This document shows positions 25,901-40,200 of a stretch of 64,000 nucleotides of DNA, one piece after another. Each line of letters opens with the position of its first letter. The first letter of the stretch is position 1. Source of the stretch: Bretschneidera sinensis. Its lineage: Eukaryota; Streptophyta; Magnoliopsida; Brassicales; Akaniaceae. The notes under the pieces were generated by a model. That model saw only the letters and a program-made list of their open reading frames with translations. It ran no database searches and had not been told where the DNA came from. Position numbers and translations under genes: made by a program. The stretch lies in contig CM043698.1 of assembly GCA_023935145.1 (NCBI GenBank), positions 61,071,501 to 61,135,500 of the forward strand. Reading direction: 5' to 3'.

Positions 25901-28900
25901 GAAGGAGTCTGTTGATACTTAAAATAGTTGAACAAAAAATAAAATGGAAAATTACATGAATTCTCCCATTCCTAGAACTCAGTGCATAACAAAGCAACCA
26001 GGATAAGCTCCAGATCAGGAATCTCATTCGTGGAATTACATTCAGGTGTTGAGCTACTTCCCAAGTAATTTTCCATTGGGAACCTAAAATTGTCTTATGC
26101 CTCATAATCATCCAATTGTACCTATTTCTACAATTTGCGTCCTACAATGATTATGCCGGCAAGTCTCACCTTTTTTTTTTGCTCGGATTGATGACTTTAC
26201 TAGTTTCTAGTTCTAGGGCGTGCAATCCAATGGCATGTAATCTTTCTCTAAGGTCGCCACCTCACTTCATTAACCAACAAGACATCGTAGCAAAGGTAGT
26301 TTCCATGATATATTGTTTTCTTCATGCACGTAACTTGAACCACATTCTTAACCAAGCTGTCCATAATGGACATCTTCAAAAGTATTTTCCAAAGTACAAC
26401 ATAAATATTGTATTAATCACGGTTGGGTTGCAATAACTACTACTAGCACAATCTTATTTTTTTTTATAAGTAAAATTGTATTAACAAAGCACCAAGATGA
26501 TGCAACTCTAAGCCAAAGGCTAAATACAAGTAGGAAAATTCACAAAATCCAAAAGATCAAAATTATTTACAAAAAAGTTCCCTTTAACCCAAAAATTAAG
26601 GCTGTTGAACCAACTAACTCTAATAGCTCCAATAAGACTTTCAATACCCTCAAAAGCTCTACGATTCCTCTCTTTCCACACTAACCAAAAAATAGAGTGC
26701 AGGATCAAGAGATAAGCTTTCTTGACCTCATTTGGCGCTCTCAACCTACTCTAAGCCCAAACCTCATCTTTCACGGAGCTTGCTACTACCCAACAAATCC
26801 CCAAAATCCTATGGGTCATCTCCCAAACTTCTAGCCAACAAGCAATCCACCAAAAGATGGAACACAGAATCGACGCAACGTTTGCACAAAAACATCTATT
26901 GACCAAAATTTTCCTCCCTTTTTTAAAATTATCTAACCTGAGAATTTTCCCCCAAAAAACCTCCCAAACAAATAAAACTTTCTTAGGGGCGCAAGAACCC
27001 CAAATAACTTCCCAAGGAAACTTAAAAGAATCTGCCATATGGTCTCCATTAAGAAGAAACTCAAAAAAAGATTTTACCGCAAAACCTTTTTCCGTACTAG
27101 GCCCCTCATCTAATCGAGTTGTCCTTATTCCTCTCCGCCTTAGTGATATGTAGGGTCCCGAAAAACCTTTCAACCATCTCAACCTCCCAATCATGAATAT
27201 TCCACAAGAAAGGCATGTCCCACAAAGTTCCATCATTAGTGAAAGAAACATAGGAGCTAATACGTGCTTCTTTATTTCTCACCCTATTCAATAAGTTCGG
27301 AAATTGGTCTTTCAAATGAGTGTTCCCCATCCAAGTATCAAGATAAAGGCGAGTTTTCTCTCCATTTCCCATTCTCACCCTTTCCGAATCCACTTCCACA
27401 CCTCCACTCCATAAGCCTCCTAGCCTCTTTGGAGATCCACCCGCTAGAATCCATCCCAAACTTAGTTACAATCACTTTTCTCCAAAGATGATCCTTTTCC
27501 ACTAAAAACCTCCATACCATTTTCCAAGAAGAGCTTTATAAAAACAGAAAGAGATTTAATACCAAGCCCCCCTTTTTCCACCTTTTCCAATGGTTGCTTG
27601 ACCACCCCCATCTCACCAAGTGATACTTGTATTCCTCTCCCATGTTATCTCACAAGAATCTTCTTTGGATGCTCACCAAACGATTAGCTACTGAATTCAG
27701 AATAGGAAACAAAGACATAAAATAAACTGGAAGACTAGCACAATCTTATTAACTGATAACATTTTTTCAGTAATATAGTCTATTTTTCTTCTTTTTTGCT
27801 TGGTTTCTCCTGTTTTTTTTCGGAGGTGTAAAACATAAGGCATGGCAAAGGCAATCATGATTTTTTTTTCATGATGTTGGAGGCTGCTACAATTTAAAAA
27901 GCCCAGAACATTGGGCAAGCAATACAATAACAGTTTTGATGTTAGAGCATGCAGATTGATTTTTTGATACTTCCTAATGATGTATGAAGAGTAAACTTGC
28001 ACAACGGATTATGATTATGTATAAATTCCATTCCCTGACTAAGAGTCACAGAAGTACTGAGCAGATAATACACACCTGGTTCTGATCTGCCCACTTCCAC
28101 AACTGAGATAGTTCTTTATTTCCAAGTCTCCATCTTGGCCTCCTGGAAGATCAAAAGAAGTACATATTTCACTATAAATTCAAGAGGGGCACTGTAAACA
28201 TAATCAACATCAAAATACCATTTAGAATTCAGAACTTAAGCAAATTATCCCAGAAAAATTTGACAAGAAATTCCTAAGATCTAGTTTGTAAATGATTGAT
28301 GAAAGAACGAAACGAAACCACACAAATAAAGAACAATGGTCGATATAATAAGCATGACCATGAGTTTAAGTTCTCAAGTTTATCCTTAATTTGAGTTTCA
28401 TGTCAATCACAAGATCAATTTTAGTACACCATTATAAACTTTCGCAAATTGTAACCCTGAGACTTAATTTTTTCTATAAGAAACAAACTAGAAAAGAGAC
28501 AATCATATTAAACAAAAATATCACAAATGCACAAAAGCCTTAAAAATCCCTTAGGGAAAATACACTTTGCCCCCTTTGGTATGTCCATTTCCAAGTTAGG
28601 CCCGTGTGTGTGTGTGTTTTTTTTTTTTTTTTTTTTTTGTGACAGTTCACCCCATAGGGATGTTGCTGTTACTCCCACAACGTTTACTTGCTCACGCATG
28701 CATATCGCACGAATTGTAAAATTATAAAATTTAAAAAAAGTTTCTGGTCTTTGAAAAGTAAAATTCCAAGTTCGCAAAAACAAAGATACCAACCACCAAA
28801 TACGCACGTGCCCTTTGTCTTTAAGAAAGTGTATTCCAAGAATATTCTCTCTTCTTCTCCCATGAATGCACAACAGAAGAAAACTCTTTAGAGAGAGAGA

Positions 28901-31230
28901 GTTGTTCTTTGCCCAGCTACAACCCAACACCCCTCGTGAGACCAACCTTTAGACCTTGTATTGAACAAATTAAGAGAGAGAGAGAGAAGTTCTTTACCCA
29001 GCTACAACCCAACACCCCTCATGAGACCTCCTTTTATAGAACAATTCAAAACCCATGATATAATTTTCAAAGCTGAAAAAAAGCAAAATCTGAACAATAT
29101 CCACCAAATCAAGTTGAATCAACACCTAAAGCAAAATCCACCAAATCTGAAATATGTAGCGTTTAAATGGAGGTAAGAGAGAGCTGCGGTTACAACTCTA
29201 TGGTGGGCTGCAGCTGTCGCACCATTTTCTTCAAACTTTTACATAAATTTTCGGAAATTCATCACTAAATCAATCGTCCTAAATAAGTTGAAATTTTGAG
29301 GAAATTTTTCATGAAAGTATCATCCTAAATCAGTTGAAATTTTTTGGAACATGAAAGTCTCATCAAATAACCAAAGCCACTCTGCTCAACCAATGCCAGA
29401 CTCAAAAGTTTGAAAGTGAAGACAGAGGATGACGAGAGAGGTGAAACGTGCAGGTTTTTGGAATGAAGGAAAAACACCTAGGAAGGGGGTTTCAGTTTCT
29501 TGGATTGTGAAGAGATAAAGGATTGGATTTTGGAGTGTTGTTGACTGTGAAAACAGAGAGAACCCGAAGATTAATCATGGAGAAACAAGGAAATATTAAA
29601 GAGAAAATGAGAACTTAGCAGTCGCGTGCTGTGCATGCGGAAAACATAATGGCGTAACCTCTTGAGAGTAACGGAGACAACCTTAAGGGGCAAAGCGTCA
29701 AGAAAAAAACCAAGAACCTAACCGTGAAATGGCCAAACCACAAGGGGGCAAACTGTAATTTCCCCAAGTTCATTTATATGCTAGTTTCCTAGTAACATAA
29801 TGTCTATAATAATATCATAGACACCTTTTTTTGTATAAGAATAATATCATAACCACATTAAATCTCAGTACAATATCATAAATACTTAAATAAAAACCTA
29901 TTAAAATGACCTATAAGATTTGATGTACAATTAGACAGATTGGATGCTCACAGCAGTGCCTATGTCACTAAAACAAACAGAAACTGCCATCACACCAAGA
30001 AAAGTGATTCTACAATAAAAAGAAGGGCTTCAGCCCCCCAATAAACCTTTCCTACCAGCAAAATGTACATGATTTCAGTACTAAACACAACAAAGAGAAT
30101 TCCAAAGCGAAATATCAAATAGATGCTTAGTTTTGAACAGCTATAACTCAAAAGAGAACTTTTGAACCATAAGCTTCAGTTTATTGAATCCAATACTGAT
30201 GTAAAAGAAGCCTGCAGGAACCTTTATGCATAATGCTTCACATTGACTACTTGATTAATGCACAGAATCTCAGACAAAAGGGGGAGAAAAGAAAAACAAA
30301 ATTTGCTTTGTATCCTCCTCATAAGTTTTTTTAAGCACAAAAATTTCTATGGATAATAAATAGTAAGATTAAAAAAAAAAGCAATCAATACAGGTAACTT
30401 GAATACCTTTTTTTTGCTCCATCTTGGACAGTTTTCTTGTCTCTCAATTGCTTTTCAAATGGTGGGCATCCGTCACGTTTCCACCAAACCTACACATTTG
30501 AAACAAATTAAGACAATGATATCTCAATTTCCAAAGGATAAATTCAAGTGCTTGGGCAAGAGAGAGAGAGAGAGAGAGTGCTTACCCAATTCTTTTCACG
30601 CTCCAATATATGCTCAACAGTATCAAGAAAATCTTTCCCTTTAGGTGGAGTAATTTCAAGCAATTTCTTCACACGCTCCTCGCAAGATTTTATTTCTTCC
30701 TTCTGGAATAAAAAAATATATATATATAGTCAAAGAAAATTTCATAATTTTTATTCACATGTATGCATCAACATGTCTACATGAATTCACAGTTTTACTC
30801 AAGCAAGTGCACAGAGTCATGATGCCATAGAAGGAGCATGATAATATAACTCAGCAGGGAGTTTGAAAAGCAAAAACCTTTTCCAATTCTCTCCTTCAAC
30901 CAGAAAGAGATGGTCTCTCAAAGGAAGAGGCAAAGTGAAAGGAACATAAAAATTAGTTTGTTCCATGTAGAATTTACATTGAAATAGGTTTGTTGGCGAG
31001 ACACAGAATAGCAAAGAAGCAATTACCAACATACCATTTCTTGCATTTAGCATCACAAAATTACAAAAGGAACCATCTACATGTAAATAATATGTTAATG
31101 AAATCACTCGAACTAGAGAAAATTGATGTAAAATACCAAGGAAATCTGAAGATTACTTCTCCACTCAAGAGACAATCGGGATGGAGAGTAATTAAATCAC
31201 ATAACCTTGCACAAAATTTCCTTACAAAAT

Positions 31231-31269
<39 letters not shown>

Positions 31270-34200
31270 AAGAGGTCAATTACTCCTTGAGGTAAGATAT
31301 TGCAATGGCCAATGCTTATGTAGCTGATGAAGGTAACGTGCTCCAAATGATAGCATGTAAGGATAGTAATGAAATTACTTGACCTTTTTTTTTAAGTACA
31401 AGCGTTAAATCACTCGACCTCACCAAAATTTCCTTATAGCATGCAACAAATCAGGGAAAAATCAGAGGTCAATTACTCCTTTAGCTTGTTCTTCAACATC
31501 GTGCCTTGATTCTTTTTATAGAGCAGATGTGTGATTTAAAACTACATTAAAGCTCAGCTTTCTTTGTTTGAAACTCAACTTTCAGAGTTTGAAGCTCTAC
31601 TGTAATATCTTTAAATGTCTTCTAACACCTTTAGGCATAAAGTTCCAAGCCTAGAAATCATGTTCAACATCTTTGTCATATCCAACTTTCAGAGAATGCA
31701 TTACATCTAGAATGTACATCTGCCTTGGTCCTTGGTGAGTAATACAGGATATCCAATTGACATTCAATCAAAAGTACAATGACCATTAAGAGAATCTAGC
31801 AAAGATGGCATCTTGATGTAACTGAAATCGAAAAGAGCTTGAAGACAAGCCAATTTCTTCCTTATCCTTTGATCCCTAAAGAAAAGAATTTTGACTCTTC
31901 AGTTTAATCTTCGATGTCGTGCCTTGTTTCTTTTTGTAGAGGAGATACATGATTTAAAACAGCCTTTATTGAAACTGAACTTTACATGTTCAAAGCAAGA
32001 CTTTCAGAGTTTGAAGCTCTATTGTAGTGTCTTTAATTTCTTCAAACACCTTTAAGCATAAAGTTCCAAGTCTAGCAAAGATAGCATCTTAACGTAACTG
32101 AAACTGAAAAGAGCTTGAAGAGAAGCCAATTTCTTCATCATACCTAAAAAGAAAAAAAAAATTGACTCTTCAGTTTGTTCTTCAAAATCGTGCCTTGATT
32201 CTTTTTTAGAAGATATGCATGATTTAAAACAACCTCTTTTTTCGATTTTTAAAACTCACGCCTCGAACCCCTGTCAATTTAGTGGGTAGGGAAATGTCCT
32301 TACCAATGCTCCAAAGCAGGCAACACGATTCAAAACAGCCGTAATATAGCTCAGCTTTCTGAGTTTGAAACTCAACTTTTTGTGTTTACTATAATGTCTT
32401 TAATCTCTTCTGTTGACCGCGATTTGATTTTGATATCTAATAATAATACTAATGAGTTTACAGAGCTTGACTACACTTAAAAGAGTTTGAAGAATTCAAC
32501 ACTTGCATTTCAAATAGTCCTAAGACTCAAATATCAAAGAAGACTTACTCTTTGATTCCCCTCTCTATTTGTTGGCTTGTTTGGAATGAGAGGAATTGCT
32601 TCTGATAGTGAGGAGAAGTCTTTAGAAGTGATTAGAGATAGATGGTTCAACAACTTTGGTTTTTGGTGTAAAGGTAAACGTTTTGTTAATGAAGAAGATC
32701 TTATAGATTTTGTTGATCTACTGTCATGTAGATAGTCCTTGTAAATGGATTGCAGCCCCTTGGTGCCTTTTTATACAACTTTTACTTAAAAAAAAGATTC
32801 AAAGACTCAAGTCAAAATTCTATTGAAGATTGAAGATACAAGATGAAGACTTGAAGATTTAGAGTCTATAGGCCTTTGAACATGTTGTCAGTATTCAATA
32901 AAAAGGGCTCGATGCATTCATGCTAAAAAGATTTCAAAATTGCATTATTTTTTGTCCAAGATGTTTATAGTCTACTAAGACAAGCAAAAGGCCCTGATTT
33001 TGAGTTTAAAGACTTTGCAGTCAACTCCAAAAGGTTTGGAGCCAACTCCAAATACAGAAACTCAAGAAGGGGAGTCCACTCAGCCTTCCGCGTAGACTCT
33101 CTGGCACAAAAATTATGGCTTTAGCCACTTTTAGCTCCAAACCTTTAGAGTCGGCTCCATACCCCAATGGTCATATTTTTTAAATGTTCTGAAATGGGTA
33201 GTTAAGCATTAAATGCTGAGAAACGGCTATAATTTGTTTGTAACGACTAGAACACACCCAATATAAATATGAGCCTCAAACAGCATTTATGAACATACAT
33301 TATTGATCATTTATGAACTTTCGATAGCATTCATTGAGTTTGAGCCCTAGAATTGAAATATCCTCTATTTGAGTTGTAACCTTCACTTGGTTAGATGCAG
33401 TTCAGCTTGAATCAAGCAACAGAATCCAGCTTCAGTTACTAAATAAAATCAGAAGTGTTCCCTCCGCCTCCATGCAACCAGCCATTTTTGCTCCATTAAA
33501 TTTAGCAATGGTGAAACATATCAAAAAAATGCAGATGCCATCAAGTACCACCGCAAAAGGAACTATACTAAAATAAGACTCTTTCCACCACCGTTTGAAT
33601 GACACGTTAACAAAGATGCTTTCCAAAAGCCAAATCATGTGTTGACCTGATCTTTTCCAAAAGCCAAGCACATTTTGTTCGCCATATTTAGTGCAAACTA
33701 TGCATTTTACCGCAGTCTCGCAGACCTTCATAGCCATTTATACAGGAGAATCCTGTTAAATATTCTCAACTTCTTCATGATCACCCCCACACAGTCTATA
33801 CGAGGAAAGATCTTGCGTAATTTAAAATCCTAATCAACACTCTTCCTTAAAAAAAAAAAAATTTAGATAAACTTGAAACACTCTTCCTTTAAAAAAAAAC
33901 TTACTATTCACAAGTTGTTTTTCTGAGTAAAAAAGTTCATTAAGAGGATGCCAAACCATATACGAGTTACTTACATGACAAAAACACTATGAACACTAAA
34001 TGTTCTATTTCATTTTAAAAGAAAATGACCATTGAACCAAAAGTTTTAAACTTTAAAGTATGTAGCCCCCTATCATATCAAGGGAAGCGGCTTCAGCCAC
34101 TGGGATAGGAATAATAAGCAAGAAAGAAAATAAGTAATCCAGCTTGATAAAGTTCTCTAACAGGGAACAAACTAAACTCCTTATGAAGACATTGCTGCTT

Positions 34201-37200
34201 CCACCCTGCCTCAACTTTTCTCACAGTGCTGGATAATAGGATCCTAAACTGACACAACTTTGGAAACAGAGCCTAAGGCAATCCTGATTCCTGAATAAGT
34301 TATTTGGAGGGGAACAAATCTTACAATCGAAGGCTGAAGCCAGAAGTAGAAAATTACCAATCGCTCCTACAGACACCAACACAAACCTGACATTGACTCA
34401 AAGTAAAGAAGAAAGCATCTTGAGAACTTTTATTACTTGAAGTCTGCATGAGAAATGAGTTTTGCGATCTGCACAAAGAAGATGCAACAGAAGAAGCCAA
34501 ATTCCCAACGAGACAACCAATCTGAAAACCAGAAAGCCATCCTAAAAAATTGCCCATTGACATCATCCTATTTAGTGCCTCCATGACTTAAATAAATAGA
34601 AAAAGGAAGATAATGGATCAGCCAGCTCGCTAACTTGGAAGCAACCAGTAAAACAACCATCGACTAGAATTGAACTAAAATTGATATTAGAACTTGCAAG
34701 GTAAGGGGATGATCTAATAGACCCAAAATTCCAACATTTTTAAGTACTTAGTGTTTACTAAATACGTTAGTATTAGAACTTCAATAATAAAAACAAAGAG
34801 ATAGGTGTCTAACAAACAAAAGTGGATTAGATATAATTATTAATCATACAGCACTAACCATGTTTTCAGATGGCAACTCTTTGTCGTTCTTCCCTGGCGC
34901 CTACAAGAAAGCACAAATTGCTTATTTATCTACTAGATAGAGAAAGCATATACAACATCTTAAGTTAAAACCTTGAGAAACTATTACCTTCAGATAATCG
35001 AACAATATTAGGCACTGCACAAGAATGTGACGTCGAAAACTTGGATCCTTTAACTGTGGCCAAATAAGAATAAAATGTATAAAAATGTATTTTCTAAAGC
35101 TTATATACCAACACATCAGAAAAGAACTTACCTCTAAACCCATTAATTTACTGCTTGTTAGATATTTTATGTTGAAAGTCGCTGCCTCTTCCTCTAAATT
35201 ATTAGCATCTCCTTCTTCATCACTCAAGGGCTGAGCCTCAAAGGTATTCAACACGACCTAGACATCTCAAAATAAAGAAAAAAAAAGGTGTAAATGATTT
35301 GGTTACTGATTAAAAAACAAAGAAAAACTAATCAGGACAAAATTGTAGGCATGTATAAGGTATACCATCAAACTAGATGTAAATTTCTGCCACTTTGTAG
35401 GTGCAAGAGTTAAAGAAGAAGGGTTACAAAAATGTTCCTGGAAAGCAAAACAAATTCATCAGGGCAACTAGCATTAATATGAGAGTATCTATGCATGCCT
35501 CTACCGAGCGACTAACAAGAGACCATATGGATTCATTCTGAAAAATGGCGATTATACAAGCAATACCAAACAGCTCTAACATAAGGATATGTGAATTTAA
35601 TATGTAACTTGAAAGCATTAACAAAAGAAAGTGGAACACAATGTGATCGATATAATTATATTTAAGCAACATACAGCTGCTAAATAAAGGACTCAACTCA
35701 TAATGACATGAGTAAATTCTTAACCGCATGCTTCAAAGTTTGTACGTGAACAATTGTTTACAAAGTTTATTAAAGTTACAAACTTCAATAGTGATCAATC
35801 TCGGTAAATCTAGAACCAGAAATATTTTACACAAAGTTCATGGAATTTCAAAACTGCACATTAAATGCGATTGAAAATCCGAGTGTAAGCATGTGTGCGT
35901 TCACAAAGACATGCACACCACACTATCTAAACAGTTAGAAAGTATCATAAATTTTTGAATAATAAAGATCTTTGCATCTTAGGCATACCCACCCCATACA
36001 CACACTTTTGTCTTTTAGCTAAAACCATTGGGGTCTCCCACACACGTAAAGCTAAAGGCAATAAAGAGTTCTGTGTGGGCCCCATCAACATCGTTTTGGC
36101 CACATTATTAGCAGCACTCAATTTAGAATATTCAACACTATTGAAAATTCTATTAAATAAGAAAAAAAAATGACAATTTTAATGAATTTAGATAAAAGTG
36201 AAAGAAGCATAAAGTGCAGTTACTGAGGAACAAACATCTAAAACGCAAGTTCAAATACTGACTAATCAATAGACATTTTAACTAAACCATCAAATGCAGT
36301 TCCTTATGTCAAAATTTACCTGTAAACTCCAAAAGGTTTTATAAAAGTTGAAATCAACAGAAATGCCTGAGAAGCAGTGACATAGATTAGTATACATGTT
36401 CAAGCAAGAAACCTACAGACAGTACAAAAGAATACACAAACTAAAAATTGAATGTAATGAATGTCAGCTAATATTTTGCATGACTGATGTACCATCGGGG
36501 GGATCTTTCTCATATTTTGTATCATTTGATGTATTAAAAACTCCTTTAATGTTAACAGCTGCAAGAATTAATCAAAGAAACAAAGTATCACGATTGGTCA
36601 ACAAAAATGACTTGAAATCAAAATGAAGACCAATGTTAAAGCTGCTGAACACCAACAAATACCTGAACGTTCAGATAATGGAAAAAAGTGTGCCAGAAAC
36701 ATGAGAATTCTTCCACAAAACACTACATCATTTGCCTGAAAAGCCAAATTTCAATGCAGAAGTAGAAAAAGCAATTTCAGAAAATCATTACCAAAATATA
36801 ATTAATTGTTTACATGAGTATGGCTATATAAAGTTGAATTACAGGACCCCAAAAGTTTAGCCTTTAAAATAAACACAAACAAAAAAGATTAAGAATGAAA
36901 CTTACACATGTTGATTTCCAATCAAAATATATGCGTGTAATGTGTAAACATGACTCTAATATCACAATCGTTATGATGGAACATCCCAAACATATCTCAT
37001 TAAATGAAACACTAGCCTCTCTGAGAATAATATTTTTATGAGCAGGATATTTCCCATTTATTTAACAAACACCATAAAAGCTCAGGCCTTTATTTGGTCT
37101 GTAGTTTGCAACAAGATCAATATAAATTTGCTACATACCGGAAGGTCAAAAAGTTGTCTCAATGGAAATGTGAATACTGTAATCATTGCCTGAAAAGACT

Positions 37201-40200
37201 GCAGGGTACTCTTCATCACCACTAGTCTTATTCTATCAGGTCATTAAAGGTCATTTGGTAAAGCAGACATGAAATAGGTTACTCAAATCTAAAGAATCAG
37301 ACTGGAACTCTTATTGTTACACACTCTACATAAGGATGAGCAAAATGGAAATCCACTTCGTATTCCTGGTAAACAAATGCAGCCTAAAAGAATGAAAGAA
37401 GCGGAAGTTATATGAAAGCTGATGCAGTTAGGACAGCTGAGCACCAGCCCATCACCGATCAAAGTAACAGGTTAAAGATCAAATCCTAATATTCGTTAAT
37501 CAAGGAGGTGAAATAATGACAGCTGTCACAGCTCTAAAAGGGGAGTTCTCCCAACACTTTCCAGAAGAAATGCTTGATTGAACTTGAACAAAAGAATCAG
37601 TCACCTATTCGGAAAAAAATAGCAAAAAAGACGCCATCTTCACTAAGCGGAAGTATATAATAGTTTAGCAAAAAAAAAAAAAAAGAATGAAAGCATATAA
37701 TAGATGTATTTAAAACTCAACTAAATCTTAATGCCAAACTAGTAGGGGTTGGTTACATTAATCCTTCTCCTCCAATTTACCCGGTTTAAAACCATATTTT
37801 CAGTGAGATTTTAAGAGAGAAAATCTCTCTTAACTACTTCAATCCGTGTAATAGTTGGCCTACTATCATCCCTCTTTGGATCATCTACTTAGATACATGC
37901 TTGAGCATTTGTGCACCATGACACCTATGTTGCACATGGCTAGATCTAAATCATTCTTGAGCACTTACGCACCATGACATCTATGTTGCACATGGCCAGA
38001 CCATCCAAGCGCCCTTTTCTCAAACCAAATACTTCTACCTTTAGCAAATGAAGTCGTTTCTTATTTTGGGAGTTACAAGAAAGATTAGACATGCTAGATC
38101 TCCAAGTAAAACATTACTTGAACACAAGCTAGGTACTATGTAATCTCCTCAAAATGAATACCTGAAGAGACTTCCACTAGAACACCTAAATGCTCATATT
38201 AAAAATAATAAGGTGAAAGCACAAATACCCCTTAGGGCGATATCAAATCACCTCCAGGTGGTTTAAAACGTTCCAATTGAGTATCATGTGGTTCTTTTTT
38301 TTGAACACTTAAAAGTCTAAAATCGTTAACAGCTTATTAGTTTTCCATTTATATCCTCAATTAAGAAATAAAAAGTTAAGAAAAATTTTGTTTTTTTAAT
38401 TTACAAATCCAAGCTTAAATATGATATTTTTTCTCTTTTTTTATTCACAAATAGAAACTTAGTTAAGAAAATTTTTTATAAAAAAATAAAGAAATTATTT
38501 TAAAATTAAAAAATATTAATATCCTGACATTACTGCACAAAAATAACAAATATTTCTTAAATCTTCTAATTTCTTAACTGAGGATAAAAGTTGAAAAGAA
38601 AAAAAGTTTTAACGGTTTTTGTTTGAAAAAGGAGCCACATTATATTCAATTATAATGTTTTAAATCTCAGGGGTTGATTTCAAAATACCCTAACCACAAG
38701 TGGGTATTTGTACTTTCTGCAAAATATATAATACTAATTTGTTAACTACTTGATGTCCGGATTCTATTTCTTGTTAGCTGGTAAGCCATTTCAGCCTAAT
38801 GGGTTTCCTCAAACGCAAAGAGTTCTAATAACGGTAATGTTCTTGATAATTAAAATAAAATTAAAATGAAATATGATGAGCTAGACAACATAGTTGTTAA
38901 AATGGTACGAGTCAATTCGATTCATGCTCTAAACGATTCAAATTGCTTTACAAAATTGAATTCATCATGAATCGGTGCTGAACCTGTGGTGAATCATATG
39001 AATCGAATAGTATAATTCGCCTATAGCCAAATTTCTTCTAATTTTCATTTTAAATTTTATAGAAAAAGGGTTTAAGACTCGGATATTTAAGGTTAAAATA
39101 ATCAGGGATGGTTATGAAACTAATAGCATGAAGGAGTTCTTGGATTTTGTAGAGAGCTATGGTCTTGTGGATCTCCCACACTCAATAGGATCCTTCACTT
39201 GGTTCAAAATTTAGAGATTGCCCTTTCTCTCTAGATATAGATTCCTTGTTTTGGTGCTTGGGAAGAACTTTTTACCAAGATGTGCAAATGCTTTTGCCTC
39301 GGCCAACGTCAAATCATCATCTATTGTTTTTAAAAATTAAAGGCTAGCATTGAGGCCCAATGCAGTTTAGATTTGAAAACATGTGGCTAAATATGGAGAG
39401 TTTCTCAGTCTGGAATGATTGCAATGAGTTGCAATGAGTCAAGGTTTGCTAGTTTTGTGGTGGCTTGGAAACTCAAGTCACTTAAAGAGAAGCTCAAAAG
39501 GTGGAATAAGGAGAATTTTGGGGATGTCAATACCCGGACCGGAAGAATGAAACGAGGTGATCGGATATCTTTCTTATGAGGAGTCCCATAGAAAATTGTT
39601 GGTTAAATAGGAGCTTGCAAAAAGTTATCTAAGGCAAAAGTGTAGAACCCTTTAGGTCAAGGATGGGGATAGAAATGCTAAGTTCTTTCATAGAATGCCT
39701 AATGTGGACCAAAGACATTATTTTATTAGCAAGATTGAGGTGGATAGAGTAATGTTTGAGGAGATAGAAGAGATGAAGGAAGCTATTTGTAATTTCTACA
39801 GGGACCTTTATAGTGATCCACGTGGTTAGATGCCTGTCTTGACGGGTTGGCTTATAATTGTATTGATGGGGCGTTAGTGAGGTGGCTTGAAAGCCCTCAA
39901 AGGAAGAGATTCTTTATGTGCTTCACAGTTGTCATGGTGATAAAGCATGGGGCCTGATGGTTTAACCTTGGCTTTCTTCCAAAATAATTGGTATGTAGTG
40001 AAGTGATATTCTTAAGCTTTTTGAAGATTTCTTCATTATTGGAGTTTGTTAGTATTTAGTAACTTGATCTCGACCTTCATTTCCCTTATTTCGAAGAAAA
40101 GTGGAGTACTTTCAAGAAAGGGGTGCATCTACTACGTTTGGAAGTTCGGACATTGGACCAATCTACTTGCATAGTTGCATTAAAGTATATGTCGTCTCAA

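Noticed and set aside
31488..32410. CRISPR-like regularly spaced repeats
   Set aside because: There are only three long, diverged copies with irregular spacing in a plant intron; this is an ordinary tandem duplication.
33432..33737. 101-codon minus-strand frame in intron 13 as a possible nested gene
   Set aside because: No recognisable domain, no splice or promoter context, and it lies in repeat-rich intron sequence.
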